A stretch of DNA of 37,136 nt. It comes from an uncultured Caryophanales bacterium. Lineage in GTDB: Bacteria; Bacillota_I; Bacilli_A; Acholeplasmatales; Anaeroplasmataceae. Below, piece after piece: positions 1 through 9,659 of this stretch (positions are counted from its first letter, which is position 1; each line of letters begins with the position of its first letter). Made by a program: the position numbers and the translations under genes. The DNA is taken from assembly GCA_946405105.1 (NCBI GenBank), contig CAMJFY010000013.1, positions 1 through 37,136 of the forward strand, in the 5' to 3' direction. The notes under the pieces are model-generated. The model was given only the letters and a program-made list of their open reading frames with translations. It had not been told where the DNA came from and ran no database searches.

Positions 1-3
1 ATA

Positions 4-960
4 TTAAGCTCTTTCCCATTCTACAAAACCATTATAAAGTGCACTATCATATAGTTTAATGAGTTTATTATTATAAACTTCTAAAGATATATTTTTATTT
101 CTATCAATTAATTTGTTTAAATAAACATATGATGGTATTTTATTGTTTTTAGATTCATTACAATGTGAGCAACTAAAAACCAAATTCCATATTTGATCAT
201 CTTTAACAAAACTCCACGGAATAAAATGATCCATATGGCATCCTCTTAATGAAACTGGATTACCGCAATAGAAACATTCAAGTGTATCACCTTTATCAAA
301 TAAACTTTGTTTAAATGATTCTAGAGATTCTCTCTTAGTAGAATTATCAAGTTTAATTGCAAGATTGCCTTCTTCTTTATTTGCAATACTTAAATTATTT
401 TCCATCCACAATATCCATGCATAATAATTTAACTTTTCCAACGCAGATTTATATTTAGTTAAGAAATTATATGATTCTTCACTAAACCAAATTTTCTTTT
501 TTGATTTATCAAATCCATAAATGTTATAATTCAAATCTGAATATAAAGCACCAACAACATTAATACCAATTACATTTTTAGTTCTAGATAAATATTCATT
601 TTGTTCAGTATCACTTAATGAATCAAAATCTATTTCATCTAATAATTGGTTATTATTAATAATGTCATAAATTGCTTTTTCAATTAAACTTACTCTACCA
701 CCATTTTGATATTGTGGTAATTTAAATTTAGCAATTAAATTCCAATACATCTTGGAAAATGAATATGATAAATAATTAAAATCTAATTCTAATTTGTCAT
801 CAACATTAAATAAATTATCTAAAATAGATTTAAAGAAGGCATATTTGTAAGTTGCTGTCTTTTTTGATAAAGAATTCAAAAAATGCATGCAATCAGACAT
901 ATACTTACTATCATCATTATGTACTTGTTTAATTACACCACTTTTGTCATTGAATCCCAT
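4..960 (-). CDS. HNH endonuclease-domain protein, last gene of defence-like unit A
   Basis: A 318-residue protein with a C-terminal HNH nuclease module. The zinc-knuckle cysteines are C229/C232 and C264/C267; between them lie the metal-binding H242-x-D244-H245 and N259. HNH enzymes cut DNA with one metal ion. The first ~225 residues are helical-looking and match no family I recognise, so the target is unknown. ATG at 960 follows AGGAGG with normal spacing. It lies 15 nt downstream of the MazG-like gene and reads as the last visible gene of a five-gene unit, although the left window edge is only 3 bases beyond its stop and more genes could follow. The nuclease fold call is firm; the defence role is inferred from the neighbours. 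Confidence 0.82.
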   Translation of the reverse strand: MGFNDKSGVIKQVHNDDSKYMSDCMHFLNSLSKKTATYKYAFFKSILDNLFNVDDKLELDFNYLSYSFSKMYWNLIAKFKLPQYQNGGRVSLIEKAIYDIINNNQLLDEIDFDSLSDTEQNEYLSRTKNVIGINVVGALYSDLNYNIYGFDKSKKKIWFSEESYNFLTKYKSALEKLNYYAWILWMENNLSIANKEEGNLAIKLDNSTKRESLESFKQSLFDKGDTLECFYCGNPVSLRGCHMDHFIPWSFVKDDQIWNLVFSCSHCNESKNNKIPSYVYLNKLIDRNKNISLEVYNNKLIKLYDSALYNGFVEWERA

Positions 961-975
961 ATCAATTATCCTCCT

Positions 976-1299
976 CTACAACTTATTATATTTAGTAGAT
1001 ACACCTTTAGCTTTATCTACTGGATACTTCTTTTCAGTCTTATCCATTTTCTTATTCATAATGTCTATCGGATCTAATCCTAGAACCATAGACATTTGTA
1101 AACAATAATTCATTACATCAGCTAATTCTTCTTTTACATCTTCTATATTGGCATTATCATTCCATTGATAACATTCTAATAATTCATTAGCTTCTATAGA
1201 TATAGATTTAGCTAAATTAACAGGAGAATGGAATTGATCCCAATCTCTATCTTTATTAAATTTATCTATTCTTTGCATTAATACTTCTAACTTTTCCAT
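976..1299 (-). CDS. MazG-like nucleotide pyrophosphohydrolase, dCTPase (DCTPP1)-like
   Basis: A 107-residue all-alpha NTP pyrophosphohydrolase. The two metal-binding elements are E36-x-x-E39 and E58-x-x-D61. The stretch RDWDQFHSP...NLA, then E..ELLE.YQW, closely follows the pattern of the dCTP pyrophosphatase DCTPP1/RS21-C6, which splits dCTP and 5-modified dCTP into the monophosphate and pyrophosphate. Start choice: ATG at 1299 lies 6 nt after AGAGG; a TTG at 1305 abuts that Shine-Dalgarno and cannot be used. The stop codon of the upstream helicase gene sits inside the same Shine-Dalgarno region, so the two are probably translationally coupled. Activity on dCTP or modified dCTP is inferred from the subfamily. 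It could be a house-cleaning enzyme, but its operon partners are nucleases and helicases. Confidence 0.85.
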   Translation of the reverse strand: MEKLEVLMQRIDKFNKDRDWDQFHSPVNLAKSISIEANELLECYQWNDNANIEDVKEELADVMNYCLQMSMVLGLDPIDIMNKKMDKTEKKYPVDKAKGVSTKYNKL

Positions 1300-1308
1300 A
1301 TACAACCT

Positions 1309-3174
1309 CTAGCAAATATTAAGTTTAGTCTTAATATACTCACTTAATGCTTTATCTTCGCAATAAACAAAACACCCTTTTTGGCCCCTACTCAATAATG
1401 TCTTATATGTATTTCTAATTATTTGAGATGCCTTTTCTTCTGGATTTTTGAATTTATATAATCCCTTTAAAGACTGGTCTGTTTTAGCCCTCGCCTTCGA
1501 GTCAGTCATAACTTGATTATCTTTATAAATTAAGTCTTTTCCGATAATTACACCACAATAATCAAATTCAAGACCTTGTGAGGTATGAATACAACCAACT
1601 TGTTCAAATGAATCTTCATCAATTGCAAATGTATTAGTGTTTGCAAAATTCCATTGTGCTTCAAATCCATTTTCTAATTTAATATCATACAAATTAATAT
1701 CTTTATTGCTAACCCAATTATAACAATAACCAGCTAGCATTCTTGCCTTATTGTTAATTTGATTGATTTTTCTCAACTCATCTCTCATTTGATTAGGATC
1801 ATCAAAAACTCTTATGTCATAGTCAATATCAATCATATTAATATTAGCAGTCTCTCTTATTCCTAATAAGTTATCTAAAAATGCAAGGTAGCCATCACTA
1901 CCACCACATCTAAATTGTGATACTAATTTTAAATCCTCACCAAAATGAACAGTTGAACCTAGTTCATTTGCCCACTTTTTAATTTCGTTAACTGATCCTA
2001 TATCCTTAGTTGTTACAACTTGATCTTCATCAATGAAGAAAACACTTATTTTTGAGGCATTAATAATTTCTTTGATTTGATTTTCACCTTTATTTTGAAA
2101 TAATCCAGATTTCTCATTTAATCTATGTGCCTCATCAACTAATAGGCAATCAAACAAATTAGTTTTCGTATCACAAAATGATCCAGAACCTTTAAATAAA
2201 TTTTCTACATATCTTTTCTTAAAATCATTTCTTACTAATAATGTAGTGAAAACATTTCTAGGAGCTGCATTTTTTGTAACATACTCAACGTTATATCCCT
2301 GATTTATCAGTTGAGACAGTAAATTAACAGCAATAACTGATTTACCAGTACCAGGTCCTCCTTGAACAATAACAGTATGCTTCTTATCACTATCAATTGT
2401 TGATTCCACAAGTTTTTTTATAGTAGCATAAGCTACTTGTTGCTCATCAATCATAGTAAAAACTTCATTACCTTTTAATAGACTTGAAATTGCATCCTGC
2501 AAAGCTATTGAAGGTCTAATTTTACCATTCTCAATTGTATAAAGTATTTCTCCTTTATCAGGTTTTGTAATATATTTTTTTACAAAATCTCTCAATTCTA
2601 TTTGATCTTTTTTTAAAAATAATGGAGCTAATTCAATTGCCTCATTGTATTTAGGATGTCTAATTTGATCCTCATATTCATCCTTATAATTATGACAAAA
2701 AGCACATGGATGTAAATTAATATATTTTTCTCTAACAGTTTCGTTAAAAGATTCAATGGCTTTCGCATAGCTGTAAGCTTGGTATGAAGGATGCGAAACA
2801 GCTCTAACTGCACCACCGACATATGTAGTTACTACATCATCCCTCGATGTAGCACTGCACGATTCCCACTGTTTTAATTCAACAATAACAACATTTTCTT
2901 TATTGTTTTCATCATACCCTGTAATCAAAAAATCAACTCTTTTACTTGTTAATGGTATCTGATATTCAATTGCTATATTAATATCTTGATTAATTCCCGA
3001 ATTATTACATAAAACATTATTCATTACCATTAAAGAATTATTGAAGGCTCTATATTCCGCATCATTATGATGAGAAAACCCTTTTTTTTCAAATTCTTCT
3101 TCAATTCTATCTGCAATGATGCCCATTAAGACATCATTTGAAAATTGTTTCAAGTTTCCAGAATAAACTATCAT
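1309..3174 (-). CDS. DUF2075/Schlafen-type SF1 helicase with N-terminal PD-(D/E)XK-like nuclease
   Basis: A 621-residue two-domain protein. Residues ~65-105 carry a PD-(D/E)XK-like signature (D81, then E99-L-K101-Q102 at the end of a hydrophobic strand). A CxxC-containing linker is seen at C157/C160. The C-terminal ~360 residues are an SF1-type ATPase of the DUF2075 (Schlafen group 3 helicase-like) family: Walker A GGPGTGKS at 272-279, Walker B DEAH at 347-350, DEDQ at 382-385, then SQFRCGG, a motif V-like HTSQGLEFD and a C-terminal motif VI-like segment. The family is frequent in phage-resistance neighbourhoods. ATG at 3174 is preceded by AAGGAGG at a rather long 12-nt spacing, but an in-frame stop just upstream excludes a longer start. 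Nuclease activity is inferred from the motif only. Confidence 0.85.
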   Translation of the reverse strand: MIVYSGNLKQFSNDVLMGIIADRIEEEFEKKGFSHHNDAEYRAFNNSLMVMNNVLCNNSGINQDINIAIEYQIPLTSKRVDFLITGYDENNKENVVIVELKQWESCSATSRDDVVTTYVGGAVRAVSHPSYQAYSYAKAIESFNETVREKYINLHPCAFCHNYKDEYEDQIRHPKYNEAIELAPLFLKKDQIELRDFVKKYITKPDKGEILYTIENGKIRPSIALQDAISSLLKGNEVFTMIDEQQVAYATIKKLVESTIDSDKKHTVIVQGGPGTGKSVIAVNLLSQLINQGYNVEYVTKNAAPRNVFTTLLVRNDFKKRYVENLFKGSGSFCDTKTNLFDCLLVDEAHRLNEKSGLFQNKGENQIKEIINASKISVFFIDEDQVVTTKDIGSVNEIKKWANELGSTVHFGEDLKLVSQFRCGGSDGYLAFLDNLLGIRETANINMIDIDYDIRVFDDPNQMRDELRKINQINNKARMLAGYCYNWVSNKDINLYDIKLENGFEAQWNFANTNTFAIDEDSFEQVGCIHTSQGLEFDYCGVIIGKDLIYKDNQVMTDSKARAKTDQSLKGLYKFKNPEEKASQIIRNTYKTLLSRGQKGCFVYCEDKALSEYIKTKLNIC

Positions 3175-3200
3175 AATCTATATAGTCCTCCTTCAATAAA

Positions 3201-4862
3201 TTAGATTTTAGCTCCTTTAATTCTATTGCACTTCCAACATAATGTTTGAAGATTATCTTCAACTGTTAAACCACCTTTGGCAATTGGAATTATATGATCA
3301 ATTTCTAACAAAAGATTTGGCTCGACATGTGATGAATTACCGCAAATACAACATGTATAATTGTCTCTTTCTTTTATATGTAATCTCAGTTTTGGTGTCA
3401 TAAGAGCACGTTGCTCCTTGGCTAGTGATGCTGAAGATAATTTATTTTGAAGTTGATTAATCAATTCTCCAATATTCTCTTCTGTCATCGAAATAGTAAA
3501 CGAACGTTGTGCCATTCCTCCACCACTTGTATATACAAATTTATATTCAACATTTAATACGTTCTCATCGATAACAGCAAAGCCAAGTCGAGAATAGAAT
3601 CCATCCTCATCATCATCTAAAACAAACGAAGGAACATTTTGCATGTATTTTAAATAATCTTTCTTGTAGTTATCAATAATACATTTAGCATCTTTTAATG
3701 ATTCTAGTTCGTTTAATAAGTTTTTTAATCCTATAATTTGCTCCTTATAGAGTGATTTTTCAGGATAAAAATACTTAATTAAGTATTGCATTGGATTATT
3801 CTCAGCACTACTAAAGACATTTGAAGACAACTCTGCTGTAAAAGGTGATACTGTCTTGTTATATGTTCTTACATAATTATATACATCATCATGTTCGGTT
3901 TCATTTCTCACAATTCTAGTACCAAAAGATTTTGAAATAGATTCTATCTTCTCCTCAATATAAGAATTAAAATCTTTCTGCGAATTTATAAGTAATTCAC
4001 ATGTCTTCTTTAAATCTGAAAAATCCTTTGATCCATAGTAATCACGTAACCTACGATTTTTTTCTTCTATCTCTGTAACATTTTTTTCTATATCATTTAT
4101 TACAATATCAATCAAAACCCACTCATCACTATCAAGTTGCTTTATCTTTTGAATACTATTAACTGTTCTATCAAATAGTTTTGCAATTAAATCATCTAAA
4201 GTTTTACTTTCCTGTTTAGTAATCAAGTTTCTTTTTAAAAGATTGGCTTTTTCAATTATTCCATTTACTCGTGAGTATTTTTCTTTTTTTGTGACATCAA
4301 GCTTTTCCTTCTCTATTTCTTTTATTTCAGCTTTAGTCATATAAAGTTCTGGTGATGATTCAATTTGATTTAATGTATTTATATCTAAAGATAATAATTT
4401 ATTTGCCAAACAATTACCAGCTTTTGTTATATACATGACTTTTATAACAAATACTGATCCAAACCTAATTGCATTTGTTAAGCAGTTATATACAAAAGGA
4501 TACTCTTTTTCTTCCATAAAAGGATTTGTTTTTAAAAAATCCTTTACCATAACAATATACTTATCCTTATCCGCCAATAACTCTCTTATTATTTGAAAAT
4601 AATTTCTATTATCTTTAAAAAACGAAGAATAATCATATTTATCAAGTGTTTGTCGGCTTTTAACAACAACACCTTTATCATACTTTGCGAATAGCTTTTC
4701 AAAATTGGATTTAGAAATCTTCATATATTCAAAAGCATTATTTAGTAGGGCTAATTCTGCCTCGTGTTTCTTTTGTTCCATATATTTATAAACAACATAT
4801 GATACAAGAGCAATCAACAATATTGAGACTACTACTATTATAGGAATATAAATATACCACAT
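3201..4862 (-). CDS. Membrane-anchored coiled-coil protein with C-terminal HNH nuclease domain
   Basis: A 553-residue protein. Residues ~3-27 are one hydrophobic helix followed by KYMEQKK, predicting a membrane anchor with the bulk in the cytoplasm. Residues ~30-480 are charged, largely helical and unrecognised, with likely coiled coil around 170-310. The C-terminus is a canonical HNH module: C504/C507, D522-H523, N537 and C542/C545. ATG at 4862 follows GGAGG at 9 nt. It sits between the RecQ/UvrD fusion (37 nt upstream) and the DUF2075 helicase (26 nt downstream). An HNH nuclease tethered to the membrane suits acting on incoming DNA, but that is inference. The HNH call is firm and the middle region is unknown. 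Confidence 0.8.
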   Translation of the reverse strand: MWYIYIPIIVVVSILLIALVSYVVYKYMEQKKHEAELALLNNAFEYMKISKSNFEKLFAKYDKGVVVKSRQTLDKYDYSSFFKDNRNYFQIIRELLADKDKYIVMVKDFLKTNPFMEEKEYPFVYNCLTNAIRFGSVFVIKVMYITKAGNCLANKLLSLDINTLNQIESSPELYMTKAEIKEIEKEKLDVTKKEKYSRVNGIIEKANLLKRNLITKQESKTLDDLIAKLFDRTVNSIQKIKQLDSDEWVLIDIVINDIEKNVTEIEEKNRRLRDYYGSKDFSDLKKTCELLINSQKDFNSYIEEKIESISKSFGTRIVRNETEHDDVYNYVRTYNKTVSPFTAELSSNVFSSAENNPMQYLIKYFYPEKSLYKEQIIGLKNLLNELESLKDAKCIIDNYKKDYLKYMQNVPSFVLDDDEDGFYSRLGFAVIDENVLNVEYKFVYTSGGGMAQRSFTISMTEENIGELINQLQNKLSSASLAKEQRALMTPKLRLHIKERDNYTCCICGNSSHVEPNLLLEIDHIIPIAKGGLTVEDNLQTLCWKCNRIKGAKI

Positions 4863-4899
4863 AATTGTTATCCTCCATGCTTCATTATTTTATTTACTA

Positions 4900-7800
4900 C
4901 TAATTCTTTTTCACAAAATAAATGTCTGGCAATACTACTGCACACTTTGTTTCGTCTTCTTTATCTAACCAAACAACAACAAACCTAACATTTGATTTAT
5001 AAAATTCATATCTCATATTAAGAATATCATTATATTTCCTATCAAATGCCTGTGAAAACTTAACTAATTTAATATTTCTAGAATCAACTAAATAACCGTC
5101 TTTATAATACAATTCTGTGCCGGGCAATAATTTCGATGCCTCTTTTGTCCTAGATTTATAAAAACTTAATACTACATCTCTATGAGTTAGTTGAATACAT
5201 AAATTCGATGGTTCTGAATAGTCCCTATTATCGTATCTATAATCAATATTTTGCAACTTAGAATACTTAGATAATCCTTTTCCATTTATTTGAATATAAA
5301 GATTATTTTTAGCCCTTGTAAATGCAACATATAGTTTTCTCTTATCTTCAATAGAGAATCTTTCACCATTCTTAATCATAACAAATACGGAATCGAATTC
5401 CTTCCCCTTTGCTTTATGAATTGTTGATACAACAATTTTATTTTTATTGTAATCAACAAAATCTTCCAAATTAGATTCTCTTAAGAATTCCTTAAAGTCT
5501 GATAAATAATATTCATTGTTAATACTTTCGTAAGTTTTAAAGATTGCTTTAATTAAATCTAGATTACTACTTCCGTTGTATCTTTCAAAAAGTTTTATTT
5601 TTGCATTATTCCATGAATCTTTTAAAATAATGTTACATTCGCCTAAATCTTTAAAAAACCAACTAAATTCAATCAAATTTAATATATTAATCTTATCATC
5701 CGCTTGTATCAATTTCGCTTGAATCTTATTTTCTAATAATATACCAAGTACTTTTAAAGCATCCTCATTTGTTTCTGTTAGAAATGCAACTGTACCATCT
5801 GTTTTATTATTAAGATATTGACTAACAAGTGCATACTCTAAATTGTTAGAATTATGTTCTACAATTTCAACGCTTCCTAAATCTTTTCTAACGAAATTAA
5901 TTGGATTAGACTTCAATCTATCTGGGATACTCTTAACAAAGGAATTTGTAAAATCAATGACACGCTTTGTACTACGATAATTTTCAAGCATTTCAAAATC
6001 TTTAGCATTATATTCTGTAATAAAATTAGCTAGATGTTTTGATGATGAATCTCTAAATTCATAAATGTTTTGATCATCATCTCCAACAGCTATTACTCTC
6101 ATATCATCATTTTTTTCAATCAATAATTTTATGAGTTTATATTCTTTTTCAGACATGTCTTGTGCTTCATCAATAACAATTACAGATTTAGTGATTTTAT
6201 TAATTTCAACCTCATCATCTTCAATCATATCAATTGCTTGAGGAATAACATTATCAAATTCGCTCTCTTCACCTAATGTTCCTAGCAAATCAAAACAATA
6301 TGAATGGAATGTCTTTATGTCAACATAATTTGCAGCTGAACCAATTAATTTAATTAATCTACTCTTAAATTCAGTTGCTGCAGCTCTAGAGAATGTTAAC
6401 ATTAATAATTGTTCTGATTTTATATCTTCAAGCAATAGCAAAGAGGCTAATTTATGAACCAATACTTTAGTTTTACCACTACCAGGACCTGCAAGGACTG
6501 CTATATATTGCATAGGTGAATCTATTATTTGCTTTTGTTTTTCTGATAGTGATGCAAATAATTTATTGTATTTAGAAGGTGTTATATTCTTCTGAATTTC
6601 ACCTCTTCTATTTCCTTTAAAATATTTTTTAATAAATCCATCATATTCCAAATTAAAATAATCATTAACAAACTCTAACGCTTCATTATAATCTTTAACC
6701 ATCATGTTTGCATATTCACCAACTATATGAATTTGCTGTATTTTTAAATTATAAAACTCTTCGAATCTCTTATAATCTTCCTTTTTGTATTTAATAGCAT
6801 TATTTGATTCCAATCTCTTAATTTGAAGGGCATTATAAATAACTAAAATACCACCTTCCAAAGCAATCGAATGAATCTTACATAAATATAATAATGCATC
6901 TTCTATTTCTTTAGATGTTGCCCTATCATCTTGCGCGAACAGATTATTGTCACTATATCCCTTCTTTAATTTTAATAGTGAAAATTCTACAACTTCTTTA
7001 TCCCTTGAAGATAATGAACTTGAATATAGATAATTAAGAATATAATCTGTTACATTACTTCTTTTCTCAATTTTTTTCTCTATTTCTTCTTTAGTAAATA
7101 ATAACTCAACCTTGAAGGCATTATCATTATTATCAATATTTTTATTGATGTAGCCTAAAGTAGTCCAATATGAGAAAATAATTTTAATATTTTTAGTAGT
7201 AGAATTTTTTATTCCTTCTTTTATTGCATCATTATTAATTTGCTTAATATTTAAAAGATTAACACCTGGTTCTATTTTTTCTAATATAAATTTTTCAAGT
7301 CTAATAAATTTATCAAGGATACTTGAAGATTTATTATGAGAATCATTTTTAGAAAATGTTGCTATCATATCATTTGAATCAGCTAAAATATTAGCTTCTC
7401 TAAACTTATTTATTATATCAATAACTATTTTCTTTTCGATTCCTAATCTATCAGATATATAATCTACTCTAGATTCTGCATCATCTGATGGTGCACTTGT
7501 CTTCTTTGAAGATATAATTGATGAAAAAATTCTAACGGCATCTTCTATTTCGTCTTTTTCAAACAAAGGAGACTTTTCAATTATATTTCTTGCTTCCATG
7601 GTACTATTTACTAGTATTCCAGTGGCAAACACACGTGGTGAATTCATTCCACGTTCAATATAACCTACGCTCTCAAGAGCCGAAACTGCTGTTCTAACTC
7701 TAGTCTCTATGTCTACTATTTGATCATCCCATCCAGCTTCTCTAGCAAGTTCCAATGCAGAAAGAGAAACAACGCTTCTGTTTTTTGTTATATTTTTTAT

Positions 7801-9645
7801 AGCTTGCCATACCTGCTGAATTTCATTCATATTTAATTTTGTCTGATTTAACATCATGAAGTGAGCATCCAAATCTTCTTCGCAGAACAATACATAACAA
7901 TCGGCTTCAATTTTTTCATCACGACCGGCTCTACCTGCTTCTTGAACATAATTTTCTAGTGAATTGGAAATTTCATAATGTACTACTAAACCAACATTAG
8001 ATTTATCTACTCCCATTCCAAATGCTGAGGTTGCAACCATTACTTGAACTTTATCATATTTGAATTTATTTTGATTTTCAGTTTTTATATTTTTATCCAT
8101 CTTGCCGTGATATGCAAGTGCAGTAATACCATCAGCATTTAAACGTTCCGCAATTTGTTCAGTTGCCCTAGTTGATGAAACATAAACTATCGTTGGGCAA
8201 TTCTTATCCTTTATTATTTCTCGCAATGTTTGATATTTTTCATCCTTACTATTCTTAGGAATAACTTTATAATGTAAATTCTTTCTTGATGCTTTTGTTG
8301 TAAATAATTCAAGTGTAATATCAAGCTTTTCTTTAAAATAATCACAAATATCAGATATTACTTTTGGCTTTGCAGTTGCTGTAAAACATGACACAGGTAT
8401 TCTATCTAGTTCTTTTTTGTTGCAAATACTTTTTATAAAGTCTGCAATATAAAGATAATCAACTCTAAAATCTTGGCCCCAAGATGAAAAACAGTGAGCT
8501 TCATCAATTACAAATCTAGCCACCGATCTAGATACTAATATCTTTTCAATTGTTTTAGATCTTAATGATTCAGGAGCAATATATAAAATGCTTGCCTTCC
8601 CATCATAAAGTTTATCAATAGCAGCCTTTCTTTCAATAGGATTCAATAAACCATTAATAGTAACTGCATCAACAATTCCACGTTCTTCAAGATTATCCAC
8701 TTGGTCTTTCATTAAAGATTGCAGCGGTGAAATGACAACAGTTAATGCTTTTTCTGTTTCTCCTGCAATTAAAGCTGGTAGTTGAAATGTTAATGATTTT
8801 CCGCCACCAGTAGGAAATACTGCTAATAATGACTTTCCTGCAATAGCAGCTTTAACTGCATTTTCTTGTAATGGTTCATTACCATATTTTCTAAAATCAG
8901 GGTAATTAAAAATATCGTTCAACCTTTTTCTAGCATCAAACTTACTTGTGCAATAGGCACACCTACCGCACGAAGCACCTCGTAAATGATGTATTATTTC
9001 TTGTACTTTTGGATAATTTGCTTGCACCCATGCAGGTGTTAATGATTCTTTATCATTAACCGAAATAATAGCTAATGCATATGCTAATTCAACAGGAAAG
9101 TTTGCAATAAACATTTCTATTCTAGAATTTGTACATATCATATTACCAAAATAATCTCTGATATCGCTAGCTAAAAACTTAGTCTTATTAATTGATACAT
9201 ATTCAAAAAAACCTCTAAATTCAGTTGTATCCACTAATAAAGTAGAATATATTTTCTTTAATGCAATTGGAAGTCTATTATATGCTGCGACTTCTTCATC
9301 AAACAATATTTTGCACTTTCTTGAATCATTTAGTGGATTATTTAATTGATCAACAATAATTTTGTCATCTTTAAGCAATTTATGGTATGGTTTTTGAGGA
9401 AACACCAATGGCGATAAAAATAATGTATCTATGAATATATATCTCCAAGGTAATGCCTTTTTAATATATTTAGAATCATGATTAATAATATTATGACCCA
9501 CAATATAGTAACTTTTCTTAATGAAAGCAGAAAAATCGGAAAAATTATTACTATGAAATGCATCTCCTTTTTCCTTTAAGGCACCAATATCTTTAATTTT
9601 TCCAGATTCAGATACTTCTGTATCTATAAAAACAATGCTTTTAAT
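4900..9645 (-). CDS. DEDD exonuclease - RecQ helicase - UvrD-like helicase fusion, probable AUU start
   Basis: About 1581 residues, numbered from the proposed AUU at 9645. Residues 1-~115 form a DnaQ-like DEDD exonuclease: VFIDTEV with D8 and E10, VGHNIINHD at 49-57, and a late Asp at ~107. A Cys cluster C226/C229/C232 precedes a RecQ core: PTGGGKS at 278-284, DEAH at 381-384, then QEAGRAGRD. Residues ~1050-1500 are a second, UvrD/PcrA-like SF1 motor: AGPGSGKT at ~1052-1059, VIDEAQD, GDDDQNIYEF, STIHKAKGKEFD and YVAFTRAK. Exonuclease plus RecQ recalls the WRN arrangement; the added UvrD motor is less usual. It heads unit A, with its own probable promoter. A conventional start would be GTG at 9501, which falls inside exonuclease motif II and would destroy that domain. 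DNA processing in defence is inferred. Confidence 0.85.
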   Translation of the reverse strand: MKSIVFIDTEVSESGKIKDIGALKEKGDAFHSNNFSDFSAFIKKSYYIVGHNIINHDSKYIKKALPWRYIFIDTLFLSPLVFPQKPYHKLLKDDKIIVDQLNNPLNDSRKCKILFDEEVAAYNRLPIALKKIYSTLLVDTTEFRGFFEYVSINKTKFLASDIRDYFGNMICTNSRIEMFIANFPVELAYALAIISVNDKESLTPAWVQANYPKVQEIIHHLRGASCGRCAYCTSKFDARKRLNDIFNYPDFRKYGNEPLQENAVKAAIAGKSLLAVFPTGGGKSLTFQLPALIAGETEKALTVVISPLQSLMKDQVDNLEERGIVDAVTINGLLNPIERKAAIDKLYDGKASILYIAPESLRSKTIEKILVSRSVARFVIDEAHCFSSWGQDFRVDYLYIADFIKSICNKKELDRIPVSCFTATAKPKVISDICDYFKEKLDITLELFTTKASRKNLHYKVIPKNSKDEKYQTLREIIKDKNCPTIVYVSSTRATEQIAERLNADGITALAYHGKMDKNIKTENQNKFKYDKVQVMVATSAFGMGVDKSNVGLVVHYEISNSLENYVQEAGRAGRDEKIEADCYVLFCEEDLDAHFMMLNQTKLNMNEIQQVWQAIKNITKNRSVVSLSALELAREAGWDDQIVDIETRVRTAVSALESVGYIERGMNSPRVFATGILVNSTMEARNIIEKSPLFEKDEIEDAVRIFSSIISSKKTSAPSDDAESRVDYISDRLGIEKKIVIDIINKFREANILADSNDMIATFSKNDSHNKSSSILDKFIRLEKFILEKIEPGVNLLNIKQINNDAIKEGIKNSTTKNIKIIFSYWTTLGYINKNIDNNDNAFKVELLFTKEEIEKKIEKRSNVTDYILNYLYSSSLSSRDKEVVEFSLLKLKKGYSDNNLFAQDDRATSKEIEDALLYLCKIHSIALEGGILVIYNALQIKRLESNNAIKYKKEDYKRFEEFYNLKIQQIHIVGEYANMMVKDYNEALEFVNDYFNLEYDGFIKKYFKGNRRGEIQKNITPSKYNKLFASLSEKQKQIIDSPMQYIAVLAGPGSGKTKVLVHKLASLLLLEDIKSEQLLMLTFSRAAATEFKSRLIKLIGSAANYVDIKTFHSYCFDLLGTLGEESEFDNVIPQAIDMIEDDEVEINKITKSVIVIDEAQDMSEKEYKLIKLLIEKNDDMRVIAVGDDDQNIYEFRDSSSKHLANFITEYNAKDFEMLENYRSTKRVIDFTNSFVKSIPDRLKSNPINFVRKDLGSVEIVEHNSNNLEYALVSQYLNNKTDGTVAFLTETNEDALKVLGILLENKIQAKLIQADDKINILNLIEFSWFFKDLGECNIILKDSWNNAKIKLFERYNGSSNLDLIKAIFKTYESINNEYYLSDFKEFLRESNLEDFVDYNKNKIVVSTIHKAKGKEFDSVFVMIKNGERFSIEDKRKLYVAFTRAKNNLYIQINGKGLSKYSKLQNIDYRYDNRDYSEPSNLCIQLTHRDVVLSFYKSRTKEASKLLPGTELYYKDGYLVDSRNIKLVKFSQAFDRKYNDILNMRYEFYKSNVRFVVVWLDKEDETKCAVVLPDIYFVKKN

Positions 9646-9659
9646 AAGAATCGCCTCCT
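9643..9659 (-). promoter_or_regulatory. Perfect Shine-Dalgarno with AUU start codon for the exonuclease-RecQ-UvrD gene
   Basis: On the minus strand AGGAGG (9659-9654) is followed after 8 nt by ATT (9645-9643). The frame then reads IKSIVFIDTEV straight into the fusion protein. An in-frame TAG overlaps the Shine-Dalgarno, and no ATG, GTG or TTG occurs in frame until 9501. The ATT at 9651 is only 2 nt from the AGGAGG and so unlikely. AUU initiation is established for infC and a few other genes, where it lowers and regulates expression. An ATG mutated to ATT would look the same. Confidence 0.7.

Noticed and set aside
883-1108. Two short hydrophobic plus-strand frames
   Set aside because: They lie opposite the HNH and MazG-like genes; their hydrophobicity is a by-product of AT-rich antisense codons and no ribosome site is seen.
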